A stretch of DNA of 41,368 bases from Opitutales bacterium. Its GTDB lineage: Bacteria; Verrucomicrobiota; Verrucomicrobiia; Opitutales; T3Sed10-336. How positions within the stretch are numbered: position 1 is the first letter of the stretch; each line of letters opens with the position of its first letter. The DNA lies in contig JAFIGF010000109.1 of the NCBI GenBank assembly GCA_020831535.1, positions 1 to 41,368 of the forward strand, read 5' to 3'. The position numbers and the translations under genes are program-made. Positions 26,102-33,455 of this stretch are shown here, one piece after another. The notes under the pieces are model-generated. The model was not told the DNA's origin and did not search any database. It saw only the letters and a list, made by a program, of their open reading frames with translations.

Positions 26102-27472
26102 CTACGCTTTGCCGATGGCGTAGGCTTCGAAGCCAATCTTGCGGAGTTCAGTGAGCGATAGGATGTTTCGGCCATCGAAGAGAGCCGCCGGGCGGGACAT
26201 GGAGGCCAAAATCTTCTCGTAATCCAGGGTTTTGAACACATCCCATTCCGTAAGAATAGCAATTGCGTGTGCTTGGCTGGCCGCATCATAGGGGCTTTGG
26301 CAAATCTCAATGCGGCTTCGCTCCTTCTCGGTGCTCAGCCCCAGCGATTCGTAAATAGCAGAAGGTTCCACTTGCGGATCGTAAATCGCCAACTGTGCTT
26401 TTTCTTCCAAAAGGTCACGGCAAATATAAATTGCCGCCGATTCGCGAATATCGTTGGTGTCCTTTTTAAAGGCGTACCCAAAAATGGCCAAGCGTTTGCC
26501 GGAGACGGTGTTGAAAAGGGTTTTGACAATCCGCTCCGCGAACCGGCGCTTTTGCAGGTCGTTCATGCGAACGACCTGTTCCCAGTACTCCGCGACTTCG
26601 GGAAGGCCAAAGTGCTGGCATAGATAAACCAGATTTAAAATGTCTTTTTGAAAACAGGAGCCTCCAAAGCCGACCGAGCTTTTGAGGAATTTCGGGCCGA
26701 TGCGGGAATCCTTCCCGATGGCATGAGCCACTTCATCAACATTGGCTTCAGTCGCCTCGCAGAGGGCGGAGATGGAATTTATACTAGAGATCCTTTGCGC
26801 TAAGAAGGCATTTGCGGTCAGTTTGGAAAGCTCTGAGGACCAGAGGTTGGTGGTGATGATTTTTTCCCGGGGAACCCATTCGGCATACAGCGAGGCCAAA
26901 GTCTCTATAGCCGCTTTGCCACCCTCGTCCTGATTGCCCCCGATTAAAACGCGGTCGGGGCTTTCGAGGTCTTGAATGGCCGTTCCCTCGGCGAGGAATT
27001 CCGGATTGGAGAGAACCTGAAATTGGTGCCCCTTGGGGTTCTGGTGAAGGATGCGCTGAATCGAGGCGGCCGTGCGCACCGGGAGTGTCGATTTTTCCAC
27101 GACGATCTTGGGTCCGTTCGCCACCTCGGCGATTCGGCGGGCACACAATTCGACATACCGAAGATCGGCCGCTTTGCCTGCGCCGATGCCATACGTTTTC
27201 GTAGGAGTGTTGACCGAGACGAAAATCACATCCGCTTCCTGAATGCCCGCATCGACATCGGTGGAGAAAAACAGGTTCTTGTCGCGGCATCCCTCCACTA
27301 CTTGCTGCAGTCCCGGTTCAAAAATCGGGAGCTTGTCACTTTTCCAAGCGGCGATCCGGTCGGCATTGATATCGACCACGGTAACCTTGGTTGAGGGCAC
27401 TTTATGGGCAATCATGGCCATGGTGGGGCCTCCCACATAACCCGCGCCGATGCAGCAAATGTTTAATTTCAT
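26102..27472 (-). CDS. ugd: UDP-glucose 6-dehydrogenase, animal-like
   Basis: The product is 456 residues. It oxidises UDP-glucose twice with NAD to UDP-glucuronate, a precursor of surface polysaccharides. The Rossmann loop is GAGYVGG (9-15), followed by TVVDIN and [31 protein letters not shown] is characteristic of metazoan-type UGDH. The catalytic Cys273 lies in [20 protein letters not shown], again close to the animal enzymes. Lys220-region motifs ([20 protein letters not shown]) are present. No polysaccharide cluster surrounds it. It is divergent from the DUF3524 glycosyltransferase, with 103 bases between. Confidence 0.95.
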   Translation of the reverse strand: MKLNICCIGAGYVGGPTMAMIAHKVPSTKVTVVDINADRIAAWKSDKLPIFEPGLQQVVEGCRDKNLFFSTDVDAGIQEADVIFVSVNTPTKTYGIGAGKAADLRYVELCARRIAEVANGPKIVVEKSTLPVRTAASIQRILHQNPKGHQFQVLSNPEFLAEGTAIQDLESPDRVLIGGNQDEGGKAAIETLASLYAEWVPREKIITTNLWSSELSKLTANAFLAQRISSINSISALCEATEANVDEVAHAIGKDSRIGPKFLKSSVGFGGSCFQKDILNLVYLCQHFGLPEVAEYWEQVVRMNDLQKRRFAERIVKTLFNTVSGKRLAIFGYAFKKDTNDIRESAAIYICRDLLEEKAQLAIYDPQVEPSAIYESLGLSTEKERSRIEICQSPYDAASQAHAIAILTEWDVFKTLDYEKILASMSRPAALFDGRNILSLTELRKIGFEAYAIGKA

Positions 27473-27575
27473 GCTCTGATGAGGGCGAAATTCCTGCTTT
27501 GGGTCAAGGTCTCTTTGTGGTTACAATTGATTAGGGATTGCCCACCGAGGGACTCAGAGTGGATAGTGGAACATC

Positions 27576-28667
27576 ATGGCAAGGATTCTTCTTCTCAGCG
27601 CCTATCATTCAGCGAGCCATAAATACTGGGCCGATGGATTGCAAAAATTGTTTCCCGAACATCAGTGGATTCTGCGCACCCAGCCGGCTCGCCATTTTAG
27701 TTGGCGGGTTCGGGCCAGTGGTTGGCAATGGGCTTTGGGGGAAGACGAGGCTTGGCAAAAGAGATACGATTTAATCATCGCCACCAGTTTGACTCAATTG
27801 GGGCCTCTTAAAGCTCTTTGTCCGGCGTTTCGGGATACCCCGTTGTGGGTCTATTTTCATGAAAACCAATTTGCCCATCCCTTGGGAGCCAAGCAAAAGA
27901 CCGAACACCAGGTAGGGTGGCAATTTCAGAGCATGCAGAATGCCCTTTTGGCCGACGCTGTTAGTTTTAACACTGAATGGAATCGCTTCACCTTTTTCCA
28001 GGGAGCCGAAAAACTCTTACGGAAGTTTCCCGAGAAATTGCCCATGTCCAAATGGAACCGTTTGAAGGACCATGCCGATTGTTTGCCTGTTCCTTTGGAT
28101 GAAGAGGGCGAAATCCGTTCGGTTTCCAAAGAGCCTCGGCTCATTGTTTGGAATCACCGTTGGGAATGGGATAAGCAACCGGAGCGTTTTTTGCAGGCAC
28201 TGGTTTTATTGACTGAGCAAGGGGAGCCTTTTCGATTGGCTATGCTGGGCAGTGGAGGCGGACGGAATAATGATCTGGCGATCTATCGTGAGAAACTAGC
28301 GGACCGGATTGTTCATTGGGGGGAAGCTGATCCAAATGCCTATCGGGACTATCTTGCCCGGGCGTCGGTGGGAGTCTCCACTGCGGCCCACGACTTTCAG
28401 GGGTTGGGAATGTTGGAACTCGCCCAGGCGGGAGCCCGTATCGTCGTTCCCCGTCGTTTGGCTTATCCTGAAATGTTGCCGGGTGCATGTTTTTATGAAG
28501 GGTCCTGGGGAAATCCCAACCAGGATATTCAGGATTTGATTGGGGCCTTGCGGGATGTTTTATCACTCCCCAAAGGCAAAAGCCTGGGGCTTGTTTCTGA
28601 AATGCCAACTTGGAGAAAGTGGAGAACGAAATATGCTGAAAAGATTGCTTCAATGGCGTTTCTATAA
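27576..28667 (+). CDS. DUF3524 glycosyltransferase, tRNA-queuosine mannosyltransferase-like
   Basis: The product is 363 residues. The N-terminal half matches the DUF3524/GTDC1 family: LLLSAYHSASHKYWADGL, DLIIATSLTQLGPLKALCP, WVYFHENQFAHPL (91-103), then a tract ending ALLADAVSFNTEWNRFTF. The C-terminal half is a GT-B Glycos_transf_1 domain with IVWNHRWEWDKQPERFLQAL and the nucleotide-sugar site region VSTAAHDFQGLGMLELAQAG. In vertebrates this family includes QTMAN, which mannosylates queuosine in tRNA-Asp. The bacterial substrate is unproven. The ATG at 27576 gives the expected start MARILLLSAYHS. Confidence 0.88.
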   Translation: MARILLLSAYHSASHKYWADGLQKLFPEHQWILRTQPARHFSWRVRASGWQWALGEDEAWQKRYDLIIATSLTQLGPLKALCPAFRDTPLWVYFHENQFAHPLGAKQKTEHQVGWQFQSMQNALLADAVSFNTEWNRFTFFQGAEKLLRKFPEKLPMSKWNRLKDHADCLPVPLDEEGEIRSVSKEPRLIVWNHRWEWDKQPERFLQALVLLTEQGEPFRLAMLGSGGGRNNDLAIYREKLADRIVHWGEADPNAYRDYLARASVGVSTAAHDFQGLGMLELAQAGARIVVPRRLAYPEMLPGACFYEGSWGNPNQDIQDLIGALRDVLSLPKGKSLGLVSEMPTWRKWRTKYAEKIASMAFL

Positions 28668-28885
28668 ACCCTTTCAGGCTTAGGTAAACCACCGCAGTAC
28701 TGGAGGTTGTTGATGTTTATGAATGGTCGTTGTTCCCAAAGTGTTAAACCGAAGCTGTCTCAACAATCTTGCTACGAGAAAATCGAATTCTTATCAATTT
28801 CACCATCCGGTTCTATGAATAATTGAGAAGAAGTTGTGCTTTGAAAATATCTGCGTAAGGAAGCGTTAATTTTCATCGACTTTTT

Positions 28886-28915
28886 TTGTTGCTTATTACT
28901 CTTCAATTGTAATAG
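28886..28915 (+). promoter_or_regulatory. Possible sigma-70-type promoter of the H1-like gene
   Basis: A TTGTTG hexamer and a TAATAG hexamer are separated by 18 bases in the AT-rich spacer, ending about 47 bases before the ATG of the histone H1-like gene. The match is moderate, and the AT-richness makes chance matches likely. The rest of the 295-base spacer 28668-28962 shows no gene. Confidence 0.3.
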
Positions 28916-28962
28916 TAACTAAGAACGAAAGTCAGATACTGATACACCATTCGTGGATTATT

Positions 28963-29775
28963 ATGGCCAAGACAATAAAAACACCAAGTAGCCCGCTTAC
29001 ATTTAATCTTGAGGATTCGCTTTTGCAGAAGCTCAATAAGTTGCAGAGAGAATATTCACTGGGCTCTAAGAGTGACTTAATTCGGGCGGCTTTAGCAAAA
29101 CTGGACTCATCGTCTTATAAGGGAAGTAAAAGCGCTCAAAAACAAATTTCAGTCAGACTTGAAGAGCCTCTTAAGAAAAAGCTTCTTTCTCTTTCAAAGA
29201 AAAGAAATGTTTCTCTCGGGAAGATCCTGAGAGATATTTTAAACGATCTCACGGGCGAAACCATCGCCTCTTTTACACCAACCCCAAAAACTACAAAAAA
29301 AACCGTGACGGCTAAAAAAACATCATCCAAGAAAAAGACGGCGGCCCGCAAGACGGTTCGCAAATCCGTTGCCAAAAAAGCAACCAAGAAGGTCACTGCT
29401 AAAAAAGCAGTGAAGAAAGTTGCAGCCCGTAAAGCTGTGAAAAAAGTAGCGGCAAAGAAAGCAACCCGAAAGGCTGCCAAAAAGGCAACCAAGAAGGTTG
29501 CTCGCAAAGCCACTAAAAAGACTGCGGCCAAAAAAGCGGTGAAAAAGACCGCTGCGAAAAAGACCGCTGCGAAAAAGACCGCTGCGAAAAAGGCAGTCAA
29601 GAAGACGGCCAAAAAAGCAACCAAGAAAGTTGCGGCGAAAAAGGCCGTAAAAAAGACCGCTGCCAAGAAAGCTGTAAAAAAGACCGCTGCGAAAAAGGCA
29701 GTCAAGAAGACGGCCCGTAAATCTGCAGCCAAGAAAACCGCTGCTAAGAAAACTGCTGCTCGCCGGAAACGGTAA
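28963..29775 (+). CDS. Ribbon-helix-helix plus histone H1-like nucleoid protein
   Basis: The product is 270 residues in three parts. Residues about 12-48 (LTFNLEDSLLQKLNKLQREY, GSKSDLIRAALAKL) fit a CopG-type ribbon-helix-helix unit. Residues about 60-97 (KQISVRLEEPLKKKLLSLSK, VSLGKILRDILNDL) form a second similar unit. The tail from about 110 is almost entirely Lys, Ala, Thr, Val and Arg in KKTAAKKAV-like repeats, as in bacterial and eukaryotic histone H1 tails. It probably binds DNA without strong sequence dependence through the tail, with the N-terminal units adding dimerisation or specificity. A strong terminator follows the stop codon. The N-terminal part is AT-rich compared with neighbours. 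Confidence 0.88.
   Translation: MAKTIKTPSSPLTFNLEDSLLQKLNKLQREYSLGSKSDLIRAALAKLDSSSYKGSKSAQKQISVRLEEPLKKKLLSLSKKRNVSLGKILRDILNDLTGETIASFTPTPKTTKKTVTAKKTSSKKKTAARKTVRKSVAKKATKKVTAKKAVKKVAARKAVKKVAAKKATRKAAKKATKKVARKATKKTAAKKAVKKTAAKKTAAKKTAAKKAVKKTAKKATKKVAAKKAVKKTAAKKAVKKTAAKKAVKKTARKSAAKKTAAKKTAARRKR
29572..29715 (+). repeat. Exact 39-base direct repeat inside the H1-like tail
   Basis: Bases 29572-29610 and 29677-29715 are identical (each starts AAAAAGACCGCTGCG and ends GAAGACGGCC), 105 bases apart. Upstream, a 15-base unit GAAAAAGACCGCTGC is also repeated in tandem. Such near-identity at DNA level, beyond the amino-acid repeat, points to recent duplication or slippage. Confidence 0.8.
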
Positions 29776-29799
29776 ACCAAGCTTAGACTCTCTTAACGG

Positions 29800-29857
29800 C
29801 CATTCTGGCGGAACTTTGGTTTATTCAACCAAAGCCTGCCAGAATGGTTTTTTATTT
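29800..29857 (+). terminator. Strong intrinsic terminator of the H1-like gene
   Basis: The arms CCATTCTGGC and GCCAGAATGG pair perfectly, and inside them CTTTGGTT pairs with AACCAAAG around the loop TATTC. A run of six Ts follows directly. It starts 25 bases after the stop codon. Confidence 0.92.
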
Positions 29858-30096
29858 GCGGGAGGGCCTTGGCCGCACAGACCTCGCATTCACCTGAAAA
29901 GCCCCTCCGACAGGGAATCCAATCGGGGCGTAAAGCCCCTCCGACAGGGAATCAGATCAACCAGCAAGCTCCCAATCTGGAGTACAAAAGCATCCGATTT
30001 GCCATAAACGCAACGACCACTCTGTAGGAGGGGCGTGCCCCCCGCCCCCGACGAATCAAGGATGGGTTAGCTGGGGAGTGGCCGAAGAAGATATTC
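29858..30096. other. Repeat-bearing spacer without a gene
   Basis: Together with the terminator this forms a 321-base gap between genes. It contains a 22-base direct repeat and two GGGGC-type palindromes, listed separately. I see no coding region or RNA gene. Confidence 0.6.
29898..29953 (+). repeat. Two-copy 22-base direct repeat with GGGGCGTAAAGCCCC palindrome
   Basis: The unit starting AAAGCCCCTCCGACAG occurs at 29898-29919 and 29932-29953, a 34-base period. Between and across them lies the palindrome GGGGC-GTAAA-GCCCC. The same 15-base palindrome recurs at 41262-41276. A related GGGGC-GT-GCCCC palindrome lies at 30030-30041. Confidence 0.75.
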
Positions 30097-30894
30097 CTAA
30101 ACCTTGGAACTCAGAGGAGTCGCACTACGTAATCCTTGATCGCCGTAAGCAAGGAAAGTCGCCAGTTTTTCGATCAAAGGCGGGTTGTGCATCTCTTCGG
30201 TTTGAAGCTGTTGACTGAGGCCTGAGAGTATCTTTTCTTTGAGATTGCTCTCGAATCGTACTTCCTGGCGAAATTCAATAAAATGTCCCCGAAATTCAAG
30301 CCAGCGTGCTTTGAATTGACTGGCAAAGGAATCCTGGCTGCAGTGGTGCTTGATCCTTCGGTGGGTTTGTTGGGATAAAAGATCAAGCGCTTCCGAAGAA
30401 CGCTGAACGTTTACCGGAGTTTTGCTCTCTTTGCTGGCATGGTAAATCCCTACCAAGTGACAGCGGGCTTCACATAGAATTTTGCCGAAGGTTGAGGAGT
30501 CCTTGCGCAAGGCCATGGATCCCCAATGATAGCCCCAGTCTTCGAGGTCTTGGGCGACCAGGGCAAACCGTTCCGGAACGTTAAGTTTCGGAAGATAGGT
30601 GTCATTTATTAAAATAGGATCCTGCCCATCTTCAATTTGGAAGAGCAATTGCGTCAGAACTCTTTCAATATCCGAGACCCGGTGTAAGAAGGGAAGAGTT
30701 CGCCATGTTTGTCGCAAGATGTCTTCGATCAATTGCTGTCGTTTCTGCCGTCGACCCGCATATCCACTTAAAGAAAGATATTCGGAGAGAAAATCAAGAT
30801 AAGGTTCGACGACCAGTAAAAAAGCCTGGCGGTCCCCTTTCTTGGCGCGGCGGATCTGTGCTCTCAGGTAACGTCTCTCGGAAGATGCCATCAT
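30097..30894 (-). CDS. Degenerate sigma-factor-like protein
   Basis: The ATG at 30894 gives 265 residues. A GTG at 30954, overlapping the upstream gene, would give 285. Residues about 8-85 (AKKGDRQAFLLVVEPYLDFL, QQLIEDILRQTWRTLPFLHR) have the pattern of sigma-70 region 2 of ECF factors. A later stretch (PERFALVAQDLEDWGYHWGSMAL, STFGKILCEARCHLVGIY, given in separate parts) loosely follows the region 4 helix-turn-helix pattern. The remaining C-terminal 110 residues are helical, with no recognised domain. Key promoter-melting residues are not obvious, so activity as a sigma factor is doubtful. It is co-transcribed with the 30938-31642 gene. Confidence 0.6.
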   Translation of the reverse strand: MMASSERRYLRAQIRRAKKGDRQAFLLVVEPYLDFLSEYLSLSGYAGRRQKRQQLIEDILRQTWRTLPFLHRVSDIERVLTQLLFQIEDGQDPILINDTYLPKLNVPERFALVAQDLEDWGYHWGSMALRKDSSTFGKILCEARCHLVGIYHASKESKTPVNVQRSSEALDLLSQQTHRRIKHHCSQDSFASQFKARWLEFRGHFIEFRQEVRFESNLKEKILSGLSQQLQTEEMHNPPLIEKLATFLAYGDQGLRSATPLSSKV

Positions 30895-30937
30895 AAACGG
30901 AAAACTTTTGGGGATAGACAAGCAGAGGAAAGGGCTC

Positions 30938-31642
30938 TTAGGCCCCTTCGTCACCTTGGCGATTGATTTCCTCGCGGCAAAAAGCCATCATTCGCAACCA
31001 GATTTCCCGGACGTCAAATAAGCGAATTTGGACTTCTTGAGCAAAAGGTTTTAAGGTTTTTGAGTCGGCAGCGTTCAAAGATTCTAACTGAGCCATCGCT
31101 TGATTCAGCGCCCTGAGGGAGCGTTTCAGTTGTGCCGTTCCCAAGGCGTAGTCCCCAAAGTCGATTGCTTGAACGGCAAGAAGGGTATTGTTTTCACATT
31201 CGCGGAGAGCAGAAAGAAAAGGACAGAGATGAGGAATGATTTTGGAATCACTCGCGGCTTTTGCCGTCAGCTTGGTAAGGGCTACCTCCAAGGAAAGGAG
31301 AATGGCCTTTACGGCGATATAAACGGGATGCCGATGAATGGTGTAAGGGTCCATCTCATCATCTTCGCTAGCCTCTTCTTCGAAAATTATGGAAGGAGCC
31401 TGATTTTCTAAAACGGCAGAAGGATCACCGGGTGCCCAGTCCTCCATGTCCCAATTCATCAAGGAAGCGATATAGTCCAAACGATCTTCTCGTTTGCGGT
31501 GTTGATTATAGAGTTCCAGATAATGATGCAGGAAACGATCCTGCTGTTGCAGGTATTGCTCCCAATCAAACTCGTTCCAAATGAGGTCCCCCCGGTCGTC
31601 CCAGTCCCCATCGGAAAATGATTCGTGCTCGTAATGACTCAT
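30938..31642 (-). CDS. Acidic, helical protein of unknown function
   Basis: The product is 234 residues. The N-terminal half is strongly acidic and aromatic (GDWDDRGDLIWNEFDWEQYL, EEEASEDDEMD). The C-terminal half (from about 110) looks like a helical bundle (VYIAVKAILLSLEVALTKLT, ALRECENNTLLAVQAIDFGD, LKRSLRALNQAMAQLESL). There is no signal peptide, so it is probably cytoplasmic. It is the first gene of a two-gene operon with the sigma-like gene, whose start lies at or inside its end. A regulatory partner is one possibility. No family is recognised. Confidence 0.75.
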   Translation of the reverse strand: MSHYEHESFSDGDWDDRGDLIWNEFDWEQYLQQQDRFLHHYLELYNQHRKREDRLDYIASLMNWDMEDWAPGDPSAVLENQAPSIIFEEEASEDDEMDPYTIHRHPVYIAVKAILLSLEVALTKLTAKAASDSKIIPHLCPFLSALRECENNTLLAVQAIDFGDYALGTAQLKRSLRALNQAMAQLESLNAADSKTLKPFAQEVQIRLFDVREIWLRMMAFCREEINRQGDEGA

Positions 31643-31778
31643 GAGAATAAGGCGATTCCTCGAATCGTATCTTTATAGTGCCTCAGAAATTCCGGTTTTG
31701 CAAACATATACGAAGGCAAATTTCATAACTATCTTCTGGTCCCTTTCGGAAGTCTCTGGCAGTTTTGTGAAAGGGTGT

Positions 31779-31812
31779 AAAAAAACGGCCTCCCACCAGG
31801 GGAGGCCGTTTT
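31779..31812 (-). terminator. Intrinsic terminator of glutamine synthetase gene
   Basis: The arms AACGGCCTCCC and GGGAGGCCGTT pair perfectly around a five-base loop. On the minus strand the stem runs into a T-run, and it lies 25 bases after the glutamine synthetase stop codon. The other side has only a short T-run, so it might also weakly stop plus-strand transcription. Confidence 0.9.
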
Positions 31813-31834
31813 GGAGAGAAGGAGAGTCGAAGGT

Positions 31835-32854
31835 TTAGGCAGTTTCGACCTCACTGATGGTCTTGAGAACCCGCGAGCAGATCTGGTATGGATCTCCCTG
31901 GGAGTTCGGACGACGGTCCTCGAGGTAGCCTTTGTAACCATCCTTAATAAAGGAGTGGGGCACCCGAATCGAGGCTCCGCGGTCACCCACGCCCCAGCTG
32001 AATTGGTCGATGGACTGGGTCTCGTGCAGACCGGTGAGGCGCAGTTCGTTGTCTGGGCCATACGCGGCGATGTGCTCGTCCTTGTATTTTTCGAAAACTT
32101 CCATGAGCTTCTTGAAGTACTCTTCACCACCGGTTTCACGCATGTATTTGGTGGAGAAGTTGCAGTGCATCCCGGAGCCGTTCCAGTCGCCGAGGAAAGG
32201 CTTACAGTGCCATTCCACATCGATTTCGTAGCTCTCACAGAGACGCATGAGGAGGTAACGGGCCACCCACATGTCATCGGCGCACTTGCAGGAACCCTTG
32301 GCGAAGATCTGGAATTCCCACTGGCCTTTGGCTACCTCGGCATTGATTCCTTCATGGTTGATGCCGGCCGCCAGACAGAGGTCGAGGTGCTCGTCGACAA
32401 TTTCGCGGGCTAAGCTGCCCACGTTGCGGTAGCCAACTCCGGTGTAGTATTCTCCTTGGGGAGCGGGGTAGCCAACGTCGGGCCAGCCCAGGGGCCGGCC
32501 ATTTTTGCCGAAAAGGAAGTATTCCTGCTCCAAACCAAACCAGGCATCGTCGTCATTGAGGATGGTGGCGCGCATATTGGAGGGGTGCGGAGTGGTGCCG
32601 TCCGGCATCATAACCTCACACATGACGATGAAGCAATTCTCGCCACGCCCAGCGTCGGGATACAAGCCGACGGGCTTCAGCATACAGTCGGAGCTGCTGC
32701 CCTCAGCCTGTAGGGTCGAGCTGCCGTCGAAGCCCCACATTGGGCAATCTTCAACGCTTTTTGGTTCTTCCGAAGCCAAACGGGTCTTGCCACGGATATT
32801 GGGGACCGGGGTGTAGCCGTCGAGCCAGATGTATTCGAGTTTGTATTTAGGCAT
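31835..32854 (-). CDS. glnII: Glutamine synthetase type II
   Basis: The product is 339 residues, far shorter than the roughly 470 of GlnA type I and typical of GSII. It makes glutamine from glutamate, ammonia and ATP. Motifs are LEYIWLDGYTPVPNIRGKTR, PMWGFDGSSTLQAEGSSSDC, the ATP/metal site segment AWFGLEQEYFLFGKNGRPLGWP, WNGSGMHCNFSTKYMR, and the C-terminal GASIRVPHSF. GSII is the form in eukaryotes and some bacteria (Rhizobiales, Streptomyces). It lacks the adenylylation site of type I. The gene has its own terminator and is divergent from the kinase-like gene, with an 88-base spacer. Confidence 0.96.
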   Translation of the reverse strand: MPKYKLEYIWLDGYTPVPNIRGKTRLASEEPKSVEDCPMWGFDGSSTLQAEGSSSDCMLKPVGLYPDAGRGENCFIVMCEVMMPDGTTPHPSNMRATILNDDDAWFGLEQEYFLFGKNGRPLGWPDVGYPAPQGEYYTGVGYRNVGSLAREIVDEHLDLCLAAGINHEGINAEVAKGQWEFQIFAKGSCKCADDMWVARYLLMRLCESYEIDVEWHCKPFLGDWNGSGMHCNFSTKYMRETGGEEYFKKLMEVFEKYKDEHIAAYGPDNELRLTGLHETQSIDQFSWGVGDRGASIRVPHSFIKDGYKGYLEDRRPNSQGDPYQICSRVLKTISEVETA

Positions 32855-32942
32855 AGTGGTTCAGGTTATTTTTAATGAGTTAGGTTAATCAAGATTTCCG
32901 GGAAACCCCGGAAAAGGTTATCCGTATCAGAATGCAAGCAGT

Positions 32943-33455
32943 GTGCCAACTTTGAAAAAAATTCGAGAAAAATCGAAAAAAAGCACTGACTTGCCTCTTG
33001 GTCCGGTTGCTGCATGGTTGGAAGGGATGAAAGAAGCCAAGGACACCCGACAAGCCACCGTGCACATTGGCTACGATGGCCGCGTACACAAGACTTACAA
33101 TGGGCACAAAGCGCAGGAGCGTTTTGACAACGAACTCCGGGTGCTGCGCTACCTGGAAACGCAGAATTGTCCTTTTGTGCCCAAGGTTCTGGAAACGGAC
33201 GAAGACAAACTCTATCTGGTGACCACCAACTGTGGGGCCATTGTGGAGAAGATCAGCGAGGACAAACTCCGGAAACTTTTTGCTGAATTGGAGCAGTATG
33301 GGGTTCGCCATGAGGATCCTTTTCAACGCAACGTTACTTACAGCCCTCAATTGGGGAGGTTTTGCCTGATTGATTTTGAGTTTGCGACAATTCTTGCGAC
33401 GGGGGAAGGTCTTACGCTGAACGACGTGAAAAGAGACAGCCATGAACTCAAATAA
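32943..33455 (+). CDS. Minimal protein-kinase-like protein
   Basis: The product is 170 residues from a GTG start; ATG choices inside would remove part of the N-terminus. It shows the skeleton of a protein kinase in very short form. Lys50 (VHKTYNG) could be the ATP-binding lysine and Glu64 (NELRVLRYL) the helix C glutamate. HEDPFQRN (123-130) fits HxDxxxxN of the catalytic loop, and LIDFEFA (142-148) stands where DFG would be. Size and motif order resemble RIO/Bud32-like or bacterial mini-kinases. The substrate is unknown. Its last 14 bases overlap the PP2C phosphatase gene, so coupled expression is likely. Confidence 0.72.
   Translation: MPTLKKIREKSKKSTDLPLGPVAAWLEGMKEAKDTRQATVHIGYDGRVHKTYNGHKAQERFDNELRVLRYLETQNCPFVPKVLETDEDKLYLVTTNCGAIVEKISEDKLRKLFAELEQYGVRHEDPFQRNVTYSPQLGRFCLIDFEFATILATGEGLTLNDVKRDSHELK

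Noticed and set aside
29136..29780. 214-codon antisense open frame with a very hydrophobic product
   Set aside because: It is the mirror of the Lys/Ala-rich H1-like tail. Lysine codons read as Phe/Leu on the other strand, so the apparent membrane protein is an artefact.
29898..29953. Possible CRISPR array
   Set aside because: Only two repeat copies with a 12-base spacer and no cas genes. It is a short direct repeat instead.
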